A stretch of DNA of 34,110 nucleotides from Alkalinema sp. RU_4_3 (GTDB lineage Bacteria; Cyanobacteriota; Cyanobacteriia; Leptolyngbyales; Leptolyngbyaceae). Shown one piece after another: positions 1-6,784 of the stretch. Where the stretch lies: positions 1-34,110 of the forward strand of contig JAAUSA010000025.1 of NCBI GenBank assembly GCA_012031975.1. Direction: 5' to 3'. A model generated the notes under the pieces. It did no database searches and had not been told where the DNA came from. It was given only the letters and a program-made list of their open reading frames with translations. The stretch's first letter is position 1. Each line of letters begins with the position of its first letter. Made by a program: the position numbers and the translations under genes.

Positions 1-282
1 CAAACAAATTAATCGTCGAGTCCAAATATCTGGAGCACAGTGGAAACCTGAAAATGTGCCACAAGTCCTTGCCCACAGGGCTGCCTATGTTAGTGGATTA
101 TTCTCCCTAAAAGGATGACATGTTCCCATAGCCTCACAGTTGATCCCTTGTCAAAGTCAACCATAGCTTAGGTTTAGCTATAGGATCGCCGTAATGGCTC
201 GATCGCTAAATCAGATTTGATTTCGATCACATTGATAAGAGCGTTTTCGACGATGTTCATCGGCATACAAGCATCCCACAGG
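1..282. other. Left-edge region without a firm gene
   Basis: No convincing full gene is seen. On the minus strand, directly after the DUF433 gene, an ATG near 268 opens a 30-codon frame running to a stop at 174 (begins MPMNIVENALINVIEIKSD). DUF433 antitoxin genes are often followed by a DUF5615 PIN-like toxin gene. This short frame could be the tail of such a gene after deletion of its middle, but the match is too short to claim. The rest of the stretch shows nothing recognisable. Confidence 0.3.
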
Positions 283-612
283 CTAGGCAGCCTCGTTGTT
301 AGCAAGAATGGCGGTGGCAATTTCTTCAGGATGGGCTTCAGCATAGGCCCAAGCATTGACTAGATCGGCAGCAGCAATGTGGACATAGTCTTGCAAGAGT
401 TGAGATTCAGCGATACCAATCTGTCGAGCTTCGACCAGTAGCCAAACGGCAACTCGGGTTCCGGCAATACAGGCTTCCCCGCCGCAAACACCAGGCGTTT
501 TGGTGATGCCCCTGCCGCCCATACTCAAGGCTTTGGTCAAACCTTGCACAATTTCTGCTTTGTCAGAAAGCGAGAGACTGAGCAGTTGCTGTTCAAGTTC
601 TTGGCGAGTCAT
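283..612 (-). CDS. DUF433 antitoxin-like protein
   Basis: The 109-residue protein has the DUF433 core: a GVCGGEACIAGTRV stretch around residues 41-54 followed by a helical half with a DYVHIAAADLVNAWAYA segment. DUF433 proteins are small winged-helix-like proteins, many of them antitoxins of DUF5615 (PIN-like) toxins. The N-terminal 40 residues (MTRQELEQQLLSLSLSDKAEIVQGL) are a helical extension that also occurs in cyanobacterial antitoxin-like proteins. No intact toxin partner follows on the same strand, so the gene looks orphaned. It diverges from the gene at 838 across a 225-bp gap that contains two direct repeats. Family assignment is firm; antitoxin activity is inferred from the family. 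Confidence 0.85.
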   Translation of the reverse strand: MTRQELEQQLLSLSLSDKAEIVQGLTKALSMGGRGITKTPGVCGGEACIAGTRVAVWLLVEARQIGIAESQLLQDYVHIAAADLVNAWAYAEAHPEEIATAILANNEAA

Positions 613-685
613 GGAGAGTAACCATGGTTGGGAATATGTTTATTGTAATGCCTTCTCTCCCCAATGCCTAACCTATACTCGATGA

Positions 686-756
686 CCTATGGTCAGTCGT
701 AGACCATCGCCTCCCCGAAAGAATCCACACCGCCTATAGTCGGTCGTAGACAATCG
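686..756. repeat. Two 24-bp direct repeats between divergent genes
   Basis: Copies at 686-709 and 733-756 match at 21 of 24 positions and are spaced 47 bp apart. Each carries a GTCGTAGAC core, and the first also contains TGGTC-N7-GACCA, an inverted repeat. They sit between the divergently transcribed DUF433 gene and the gene at 838, the usual place for operator sites of small regulatory or toxin-antitoxin genes. A function as operators is inferred. Confidence 0.5.
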
Positions 757-837
757 ATCTGCCAAAAGCCCCAAGAGATTGTCTATGCTATATTTAATCC
801 AGATATCCTCTAAAACTTCATCCTGGGAGGCATAGCA

Positions 838-1173
838 ATGACCATCCAAGACACTGCGATCGAAAAACTCCGCCAACTCCCAGCCCCCCTCGCCCAACTT
901 GTCAACGACTTCATCGACCTCCTCCTCCAATGGGCTCACCCACCGCAAACCGCCAATCCGCCGATCGCGATCGCCCCGGCTTCCCTAATACTAGTCCCCG
1001 ATTCCCAAACGGCCTGGGACAACGCCATGGCCCAAATTGCCAACCCAGATCCCAATCAACATGCCGCAGTCACCAATCTTTTCGCGACCTGGGCCACAGA
1101 AGACGACGATATAGCTGAACAACAAGAAACCCTTCAATGGCTCGCCCAAGCCCTAGATGACAACACCAAATAG
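838..1173 (+). CDS. Small DUF2281-like hypothetical protein
   Basis: The 111-residue protein begins with a helix of the DUF2281 type (residues about 8-31: EKLRQLPAPLAQLVNDFIDL), a segment common in small antitoxin-like cyanobacterial proteins. The middle is proline/alanine rich, and the C-terminus (TEDDDIAEQQETLQWLAQAL) is an acidic helix. A clear ribosome-binding site GGGAGG lies 9 bases before the ATG. The gene converges with the Uma2 gene, leaving one base between the two stop codons. DUF2281 membership is a pattern judgement; no function is assigned. Confidence 0.65.
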   Translation: MTIQDTAIEKLRQLPAPLAQLVNDFIDLLLQWAHPPQTANPPIAIAPASLILVPDSQTAWDNAMAQIANPDPNQHAAVTNLFATWATEDDDIAEQQETLQWLAQALDDNTK

Positions 1174-1174
1174 C

Positions 1175-1957
1175 TCACACTGCATCCGGATCGATCCCCA
1201 ATTCCCGAAGTTTTGCCGCCAAGCGTTGCGATCGCGCCGTTTCCTCGTCTGCCCGTAGCTTCTCCCGATTTGCTCGTAGATTTTCCTGATCGGCCCGCTC
1301 CTCAGCTGATGGCAGCAGATTTCCCGCGCGATCCCACCACCGCAGCCAAGGCAATGTCTGGCGACTGTACTCCCCTTGCCAAATCCCTAACTCCACATCC
1401 ATCGGCGGAATTTCATAGTGGCCGCGATCGTTCGCCATACATCTCTCATAACACCCATCAATTAACTGATAAACCTCAACAGAAGCCTTCTGCACCTCAT
1501 AAATGGCATAAAAAGGAATCCCAATCGCCTGCTCATAGACCCAGAATTTCCCAACCTTAGCATCCTTATCCTTGGATGGAGCTGTCCGATCGCGCTCCTC
1601 AGCCCCATTATCTGAAACAAACTCGATTGCAATCAAAGGCACCACCTTCTCTTTCCACATCACATAGGAACGCCGCATTTTCCCCTTGAGTAATGGCGGC
1701 ACACCAGGCACATAGAACCAATCTGGCGCTTCTGCCCCTTTTTCTGGAGGTTTGACTAAGCGCCAGTAAATTCCTGAATCTTGGCCGATCGCATATTGCC
1801 CGTCTGGATGAAGCTGATCCAATACGGGAGCGATCGAAGTCGTCAATAAAATACTTTGAGGATGTTCTTGAAAATTCTTCACGAAGGTTCCATCGGACTC
1901 AGGCAATTGAGTGTGGTCCGGGAGGTTGAGGACTGGTTGGGATTGAGCGATTGTCAT
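1175..1957 (-). CDS. Uma2 family (DUF820) endonuclease-fold protein
   Basis: The 260-residue protein has the cyanobacterial Uma2/DUF820 layout, a PD-(D/E)XK-like fold of unproven nuclease activity. Visible landmarks are APDWFYVPGV around residue 77, the strand VVPLIAIEFVSDNGAEERD around 106-124, and KVGKFWVYEQAIGIPFYAIYEV, where the usual K...Y...GIPEY pattern lies. The C-terminus (about 215-260) is a charged helix with repeated ERADQENLRANREKLRADEE and an end, LRELGIDPDAV, typical of the long Uma2 subfamily. A decayed copy of this 3' end lies about 940 bp to the right. Other Uma2 genes in the window are at 18661 and 31534, and belong to shorter subtypes. Confidence 0.9.
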   Translation of the reverse strand: MTIAQSQPVLNLPDHTQLPESDGTFVKNFQEHPQSILLTTSIAPVLDQLHPDGQYAIGQDSGIYWRLVKPPEKGAEAPDWFYVPGVPPLLKGKMRRSYVMWKEKVVPLIAIEFVSDNGAEERDRTAPSKDKDAKVGKFWVYEQAIGIPFYAIYEVQKASVEVYQLIDGCYERCMANDRGHYEIPPMDVELGIWQGEYSRQTLPWLRWWDRAGNLLPSAEERADQENLRANREKLRADEETARSQRLAAKLRELGIDPDAV

Positions 1958-2110
1958 AGGTTTATGTCTTCCCTGAACGCGCTGGCATCAGTCTAACGGA
2001 TTTTGAAGCATGTGGTATCCTCCCTAGGGAAGAAAGTCTCAAGACCTTGGGCTGTTTCCTCAACACCGAAGCCCTAGGCAACACCCGACTGCAAACCAGG
2101 GCGCGGACAG

Positions 2111-2168
2111 TAGCTCATATTGCATCCGGATCGAGCCTAAAGTTTCGTGGCCAACTGTTGCGATCGCC
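2111..2168 (-). pseudogene. Decayed 3' end of a second Uma2 gene
   Basis: This stretch aligns with 1171-1235, the end of the intact Uma2 gene plus the bases just beyond its stop. Both begin with tagctca, share tgcatccggatcga, and end in gttgcgatcgc. Read on the minus strand it encodes RSQQLATKL, then a frame break, then LDPDAI and a stop, against RSQRLAAKL and DPDAV in the intact gene. It is about seven bases shorter than its counterpart. It is best read as the remnant of a duplicated Uma2 gene whose body is gone. Confidence 0.7.
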
Positions 2169-2174
2169 TTTCAT

Positions 2175-2795
2175 CTAATCCACGATCGCATTCAGCAAGA
2201 CTTCTGCCAAACTCATATCCGCCATATCATCCAGCGTTACCGTATCGACAATATCGAATTTCGCACCCACTTGCTCCAATTCATCATCTAGGAGTTTTAG
2301 ATATTTAGTAGCATTGGCATCGCGGCCCGTCTGGATAAACGAGATCGCTAATTCTTCATCGCGATCCATCGATTGGGTGGCCCGGACGATCACCTCAATG
2401 ACGGCTCGCTTGTCATCCGGCTCGCCATCGGTGACCACCAGAATGGTTTCCCCATTCGGCTGACTCTTCCCCTGCTGCTTGCGCTGGAAGTAATCCTGGG
2501 TGGCAGATTGCAATACGTCCGCCAGATCGGTCGATCCCATCGGATCATTCTCCTGGAAAATCTGAGCCACCTTCGCCGCTGTCACATTGTTGTAGCGTTT
2601 GAAGCGGCTGGAGAAGGTGTAGACCGTGATTCCATCGGGATCGAGCTGTTCGCACTTACGGGCCAGGGCCAGGGTGGACTCCTGGGCCTGCTCCCAGCGG
2701 CTGACGCGATCGCCGGGGTCGAGGGTAGACATGCTGCCGCTTTTGTCGAGAATCAGGGTGTAGTCACGATGGGTCAGGAGTTGCTGGGCGTTCAT
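2175..2795 (-). CDS. von Willebrand factor A domain protein
   Basis: The 206-residue protein is a single vWA domain. It has the MIDAS metal site: DKSGSMS near residues 18-24 (DxSxS), a threonine in the GSTDLADVLQ segment, and the aspartate of VVTDGEPDD. The order of strands is complete and there is no signal peptide or membrane segment, so it is probably a cytoplasmic metal-dependent protein-binding module. Similar stand-alone vWA proteins occur with TerD/TerF-type stress genes and MoxR ATPases, but neither is next to it here. The upstream region has repeated AATGAAA motifs and a hairpin that could affect its expression. Domain call firm, role unknown. Confidence 0.9.
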   Translation of the reverse strand: MNAQQLLTHRDYTLILDKSGSMSTLDPGDRVSRWEQAQESTLALARKCEQLDPDGITVYTFSSRFKRYNNVTAAKVAQIFQENDPMGSTDLADVLQSATQDYFQRKQQGKSQPNGETILVVTDGEPDDKRAVIEVIVRATQSMDRDEELAISFIQTGRDANATKYLKLLDDELEQVGAKFDIVDTVTLDDMADMSLAEVLLNAIVD

Positions 2796-2807
2796 GGGTG
2801 CGATCCC

Positions 2808-2883
2808 TCAAAAAATGAAAGAAAAATGAAATCCTCTCTTCACCCTAGCACAGATCCATCAAAAATGAAAGGAAAATGAAAAG
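2808..2883. repeat. Paired AATGAAA-rich direct repeats upstream of the vWA gene
   Basis: Segments 2808-2832 and 2859-2883 are near-identical 25-bp units, each holding two AAAATGAAA copies; they are spaced 51 bp (about five helical turns) apart. They lie 13-88 bp upstream of the minus-strand vWA start codon. The regular spacing suggests binding sites for a regulator, but no known cyanobacterial operator was matched. Confidence 0.45.
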
Positions 2884-2907
2884 CCCCTCAAATTTGATCC
2901 TAGGGGC
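2883..2907 (-). terminator. Hairpin with T-rich tail upstream of the vWA gene
   Basis: GCCCCT (2883-2888) pairs with AGGGGC (2902-2907). Read on the minus strand the stem is followed by TTTTCATTTTCC, as in a Rho-independent terminator. It lies in front of the vWA gene, so it could be the end of a lost upstream gene or a leader attenuator. The stem is only 6 bp. Confidence 0.35.
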
Positions 2908-2908
2908 C

Positions 2909-2975
2909 GATGATTTGACGTTGGCAGTTGAGTTCAGTAATGGCGATCGCAAACAATATAATATTTAACAGTTGT
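2909..2975 (+). pseudogene. 67-bp fragment of a DUF2442 gene
   Basis: This segment matches 8900-8966, the core of the intact DUF2442 gene, with 6 mismatches in 67 bases and no gap. It reads DDLTLAVEFSNGDRKQYNI and then hits a TAA stop where the intact gene continues. Identity ends abruptly on both sides, so only the core was kept or copied. It is not expected to make a product. Confidence 0.8.
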
Positions 2976-3085
2976 CATGGCGATTTGGAGCTTAGTAGCC
3001 CAAAACCCCAAAGAGCGATAGACATGTCTGCCTGAATCAAGGATGAATCGGCGGCAGCCAACCATTACCCCCTTTGAGTACTAAA

Positions 3086-4459
3086 ATGCTTTTCCCCCTT
3101 GCGATCGATCCCCTAGTCAGTCAGCTATCCAGTTATTTTTCGCGATTGCCTCTTTTGACTGCAGCAACGGAAGTTGATGCACCCATTGTGCTGACGGGCG
3201 TTTTACTAAGTTTGGTGGTGATTTACGTTGCCAGCAAGCTCGGCGGTGAGTTATCTAAGCGTTTAGATTTACCCCCAGTACTCGGCGAGTTGATTGCGGG
3301 TGTCGTCGTGGGGGTCTCGGCGCTGCATCTGCTGATATTTCCCGAGGGTAGCTTGCAGGCCTCCGATTCGGTGATCATGAATATACTCCAGCGCATTGAT
3401 CACCTGAGTCCTGCCAGCTTAACGGGGATCTTTCAATCGCAAAGTGAGGCCATTTCAATTCTGGCGGAATTGGGTGTGATCGTCCTCTTGTTTGAAATTG
3501 GGCTGGAATCAGATTTACAGCAGCTCAAGGCCGTGGGTGCCCAGGCCGTCACCGTGGCCTGCGTTGGCGTTGCGGCACCCTTTGTTGCGGGGACAGGGGG
3601 ACTCATGTGGCTGTTCCATGTTCCGGCGATTCCAGCGATTTTTGCCGGGGCAGCGCTCACGGCGACCAGCATTGGCATTACCGCCAAGGTGTTGTCAGAA
3701 TTGGGACAGCTCAAATCGACGGAAGGGCAGATTATTGTCGGTGCAGCCGTCATTGATGATGTGTTGGGCATCTTGGTCTTGGCGGTGGTGGCGAGTTTGG
3801 CTAAAACAGGGACGATCGATATTGTTAATGTTGTTTACCTAATTATTAGTGCTACGGTTTTCCTCATCGGATCGATTCTCCTGGGGAGCTTTTTCAACCA
3901 GAGCTTTGTCGCAATTGTCCAAAAACTGCAAACCCGTGGCAATATTGTCATTCCGGCATTAGCCTTTGCGTTCTTCATGGCATTTTTGGCCAATGCGATT
4001 CATCTAGAAGCAATTTTAGGGGCCTTTGCGGCGGGATTGGTGCTGGATGAAACCGATCAGCGCAAGGAGCTAGATGAGCAGGTGAAGCCGATCGCCGATC
4101 TCCTCGTACCAATTTTCTTTGTTACAGTTGCCGCTAAAGCTGATTTAACGGTGTTTAATCCTATGGTGCCAGAGAATATTCCCGGTCTTACCATTGCCGC
4201 TTTTTTGGTGGCGGTCGCGATCGTCGGCAAGGTGATTACAGGTTGGGTTGTGTTCGGGCAACCGGGCATTAATCGTCTGGCGATCGGGATTGGGATGATT
4301 CCGCGTGGTGAAGTGGGGCTAGTGTTTGCCGGGATTGGTTTAGCCAGTGGTGCCCTTGACAAGCCCTTGGCCGCAGCGATGATTATCATGGTGATCTTGA
4401 CCACGTTTCTCGCACCACCGTTTCTTCGGTTTGCCTTCGGTACTGCCGAATCGGAATAA
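3086..4459 (+). CDS. nhaS3: Cation/proton antiporter, NhaS3-like (CPA2 family)
   Basis: The protein of 457 residues is a polytopic Na+(K+)/H+ exchanger of the CPA2 family. About 11-13 hydrophobic segments are seen, with the family motifs LPPVLGELIAGVVVG in helix 2, ELGVIVLLFEIGLE near residue 130, LTATSIGITAKVL, and AVIDDVLGILVLA, whose Asp pair is the ion-binding site. Length and pattern resemble NhaS3 of Synechocystis, a thylakoid antiporter needed for Na+ tolerance; that role is family knowledge. The ATG at 3086 is chosen; an in-frame TTG at 3074 would add four residues. It converges with ycf20, with a long inverted repeat between the two. Confidence 0.85.
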   Translation: MLFPLAIDPLVSQLSSYFSRLPLLTAATEVDAPIVLTGVLLSLVVIYVASKLGGELSKRLDLPPVLGELIAGVVVGVSALHLLIFPEGSLQASDSVIMNILQRIDHLSPASLTGIFQSQSEAISILAELGVIVLLFEIGLESDLQQLKAVGAQAVTVACVGVAAPFVAGTGGLMWLFHVPAIPAIFAGAALTATSIGITAKVLSELGQLKSTEGQIIVGAAVIDDVLGILVLAVVASLAKTGTIDIVNVVYLIISATVFLIGSILLGSFFNQSFVAIVQKLQTRGNIVIPALAFAFFMAFLANAIHLEAILGAFAAGLVLDETDQRKELDEQVKPIADLLVPIFFVTVAAKADLTVFNPMVPENIPGLTIAAFLVAVAIVGKVITGWVVFGQPGINRLAIGIGMIPRGEVGLVFAGIGLASGALDKPLAAAMIIMVILTTFLAPPFLRFAFGTAESE

Positions 4460-4480
4460 TCAGCAGAGAGATTGGGGCCT

Positions 4481-4546
4481 AAATTCTCTGTAGCAGTGCT
4501 TTTGCCGTGACTAGTGGTCGGCTATCTTCGCGGCTACGGAGAATTT
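4481..4546. repeat. 14-bp inverted repeat between convergent genes
   Basis: AAATTCTCTGTAGC at 4481-4494 pairs with GCTACGGAGAATTT at 4533-4546 (13 of 14 bases), enclosing 38 bases. It lies between the ends of the antiporter gene and ycf20. It could act as a shared terminator for both strands or be a remnant of a small mobile repeat; no clear T-tract follows it. Confidence 0.5.
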
Positions 4547-4574
4547 TCTGGGGTTAATGAAACCATTTCGGAGA

Positions 4575-4937
4575 TTAACTTCCCAACTTAAAGGCTTCAA
4601 CAAATAGACCATAAACAAGACCTAATTTGAGATTATTGAGAAACACGATCCACAGTGGACGCCGCCCAAAAATTGCGACGGACTCAGGCTGAGGGCGACC
4701 AAAGCTGCTGCCATAGGTAACCCGACTAATCACCTCCGTAATTGCCGTCAGGATTGACGCGACCACAATATCTAGCTCGGCTCTTTGGCCCGTAGATGAT
4801 GAAATGACACTGGCGAGAAAATTACCGAATAATAGGCTAATAATCAGCAGCGAAGTTCGCCGCCAGGGATTCTGGCTCCACTGGTCAAATTGCCCAAATA
4901 GTCGATCGAATAGTGTACTAAGCCGAGTCCTTTGCAT
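4575..4937 (-). CDS. ycf20: Ycf20-like protein (DUF565)
   Basis: The 120-residue protein has the DUF565/Ycf20 pattern. A short cytoplasmic N-terminus (TRLSTLFDRLFGQFDQWSQNPWRR) is followed by a membrane helix SLLIISLLFGNFLASVI, a helix with LDIVVASILTAITEVISR, and a conserved end RPLWIVFLNNLKLGLVYGLFVEAFKLGS. Ycf20 is found in cyanobacteria and plastids and in plants has been linked to thermal dissipation of light energy. The gene starts two bases after the DUF3685 stop codon, with AGGA as ribosome-binding site inside the end of that gene, so the two are co-transcribed. Confidence 0.93.
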   Translation of the reverse strand: MQRTRLSTLFDRLFGQFDQWSQNPWRRTSLLIISLLFGNFLASVISSSTGQRAELDIVVASILTAITEVISRVTYGSSFGRPQPESVAIFGRRPLWIVFLNNLKLGLVYGLFVEAFKLGS

Positions 4938-4939
4938 AT

Positions 4940-5971
4940 TTATTCCTGTCGATGACGATTAGTTTCTTGCCAAATATTACCGATACCTTTGATTATACCG
5001 CGACCGATCAAACCAATACCACGACCGATAATTTCGGTCAACAAATAGACCACAGCGCTACCCAGTATTGTAGCCGCAGATTGTAGTCGGGGGGCGAGCG
5101 CATCGCGGGTTTCTAGGGCGAATGTTACGGCTAGGGGAATCCCTGAAAGTTTTGCGAGTTCCTGGGGCCGGGCCGCGTAAATAGTAATGCATTGGATGCC
5201 GTACGTTGTGAAGACAAACAGCCGATATTTGCTTTCAAAGATAGCCTGAGGTTCGGCAAAATAGCGATTAATGCGATAACGCCAGGACAGATCGTTCCGA
5301 AATCGGGCAATCTCGCGGGTGGACAGTAACCGCCGATCGAAAAAGCTGAATTTAATTTCATCTGAGTTACTGAAGTAATTGAGTAACGGTTGAATCGTAG
5401 CATTTGCTAGCTCAATGGTGAGATTTTCGAGTAATTCGCAGGCGCGATCGATGGCTATCTGAGTACCTGCTGCATTGATCCGATTGTCGATCGCCAAGGG
5501 GCTCTGAAAGAGTAGGTAATTTAATAAATCGCTTTTCTGGGGAATTTTATCAAGAATCTCGGCTTCCACCACCGCTCGATCTTGGAGTAGCGTGGGGACA
5601 ATTTCTTCCTGGGCGTCCATCGTTTGATAATACCGACCGAAAAAATCAGTTGTTACTGACGCCCATAGGTCTTGCCAAATCATCGTCTGTTTTGCTGGCA
5701 ATTGAGCCACTGTCATTTGAGAAAAGCGTAATTCATCGAGTAGCCCTTCAAATTGGCGGAGAATCAGATAGAAGAGTTCTCGTTTTTTTTCTGTTTTCAA
5801 TAAATCTATTTCTAGAGGCGTAGGTGTCAGGTTATCTAGATTGAATTGCAATTTAGCGGCGACTTGATCGAATACTCTGGCTTGTAAGTCTCTCGGCGTG
5901 ATTTCTGTCGTGGCGATAGTTTTAAGTTCACTCAATTCAAGGGCACTTTGGGGGCTTTGAATGGGTGGCAA
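4940..5971 (-). CDS. DUF3685 protein, C-terminal part (separated by a frameshift)
   Basis: This frame encodes the conserved C-terminal part of the cyanobacterial DUF3685 family: an FDQVAAKLQFNLDNLTPTPLEID start, the family stretch FFGRYYQTM, and a hydrophobic region near the C-terminus (about residues 270-330) that looks membrane-associated. No good start codon is present; the first usable one is a TTG at 5971. The frame is open further upstream to about 6046, where it reads ELKAARWLVNRLL, continuing the ALDRLMFTGR of the upstream frame. The two frames would join as one protein of about 580 residues if one base (a C after GGACGC on the minus strand) were restored. The function of DUF3685 is not known. 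It is followed two bases later by ycf20. Confidence 0.85.
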   Translation of the reverse strand: MPPIQSPQSALELSELKTIATTEITPRDLQARVFDQVAAKLQFNLDNLTPTPLEIDLLKTEKKRELFYLILRQFEGLLDELRFSQMTVAQLPAKQTMIWQDLWASVTTDFFGRYYQTMDAQEEIVPTLLQDRAVVEAEILDKIPQKSDLLNYLLFQSPLAIDNRINAAGTQIAIDRACELLENLTIELANATIQPLLNYFSNSDEIKFSFFDRRLLSTREIARFRNDLSWRYRINRYFAEPQAIFESKYRLFVFTTYGIQCITIYAARPQELAKLSGIPLAVTFALETRDALAPRLQSAATILGSAVVYLLTEIIGRGIGLIGRGIIKGIGNIWQETNRHRQE

Positions 5972-5998
5972 CTGCGGTGTAGTGGACGGCTGAGCGCC

Positions 5999-6039
5999 AG
6001 CTAAAAGCCGATTGACGAGCCAGCGTGCGGCTTTTAGCT
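5999..6039. repeat. Perfect 12-bp inverted repeat inside the DUF3685 gene
   Basis: AGCTAAAAGCCG (5999-6010) and CGGCTTTTAGCT (6028-6039) are exact complements with a 17-base loop. On the coding strand the stem begins about four bases after the frame break of the DUF3685 gene. The arms encode ELKAA and NRLLA of a conserved segment, so part of the symmetry may come from protein constraint. Confidence 0.7.
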
Positions 6040-6681
6040 CCCGTTGCGTCCCGTGAACATTAAACGATCTAGGGCCGACATTTGTGGGTTAGTCAGCGCA
6101 GTGTTTAGTTCGGCTAGGGCTGTTTCGATCTGCTGTACGCTGGAAGAACGGATACCTTGAAACAGCCTACTTACCGCAGAATCCTGGAATTTTTCGATCG
6201 AATTAGCAGCAGGTGAATCGGCATAGCGCGACGACTGGTACAGGATTTCCGGCACCCAGTTTTCTGTACCCGCCGCGATCTGTCGAATGTATCCCACTAA
6301 ATCTAAGACAGGGCTGCCCCGCAGACAGCAACCTTCAACCCCCATCGATCGCAGTTCCTGCAAATGAGGATCTTGGGGCGTGGCGAGCAACAGCACCGGC
6401 AAATTGGGATAGGCAATTTTAACTTGCCGACAAAACGCGAAGGGAGATAACTGCTGGTTACCGAGGTCTGGAGATAGTCCCAATAGAACTAGGTCGATCG
6501 CATCTGCTGTGCCCATCCGTTCCATTATCGCCAGCAATGCCCTAGAGCTAGCTTCAGTATCCATCGCTACTTGCAAATCTGAGAACTGCCCTAGACAAGC
6601 AACTAAACCCAATCTCACCACAGGGTCGAATTCAACTACCAAAATTTGGATGGGGCGACCTGCCATAGTATTGATGGACAT
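6034..6681 (-). CDS. DUF3685 protein, N-terminal receiver-like part (separated by a frameshift)
   Basis: The 215-residue frame has a receiver-like domain: PIQILVVEFDPVVRLGLVACL at residues 9-29 matches the beta1/alpha1 start of response regulators, AIDLVLLGLSPD fills the position of the phospho-acceptor strand, and LPVLLLATPQD that of beta4. The usual phospho-acceptor Asp is replaced (LGLSPD instead of a D-M-x-M-P motif) and the acidic pair is only partly kept, so it is probably not phosphorylated. A helical part ending in SALDRLMFTGR then runs into a stop after three out-of-frame residues. In relatives this is followed directly by RELKAARWLVNRLL, which is present in the next frame. Start ATG at 6681; a second in-frame ATG is five codons on. 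Confidence 0.85.
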   Translation of the reverse strand: MSINTMAGRPIQILVVEFDPVVRLGLVACLGQFSDLQVAMDTEASSRALLAIMERMGTADAIDLVLLGLSPDLGNQQLSPFAFCRQVKIAYPNLPVLLLATPQDPHLQELRSMGVEGCCLRGSPVLDLVGYIRQIAAGTENWVPEILYQSSRYADSPAANSIEKFQDSAVSRLFQGIRSSSVQQIETALAELNTALTNPQMSALDRLMFTGRNGS

Positions 6682-6784
6682 TGTTGCTATTGGCTATGCA
6701 ATTATGACATAGTTTGGCTCGATCGCCAGCAAGGATTATATTTTCTTAAGAAATAAAAATCTATTGAGATGGGCGATTGGCAGC

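Noticed and set aside
673-948. Minus-strand frame of 91 codons opposite the gene at 838
   Set aside because: It is antisense to a gene with a good ribosome-binding site and has no family resemblance or start signal.
6030-6050. Programmed -1 ribosomal frameshift in the DUF3685 gene
   Set aside because: There is a stem downstream but no slippery heptamer, and homologues have a continuous frame; a missing base is simpler.
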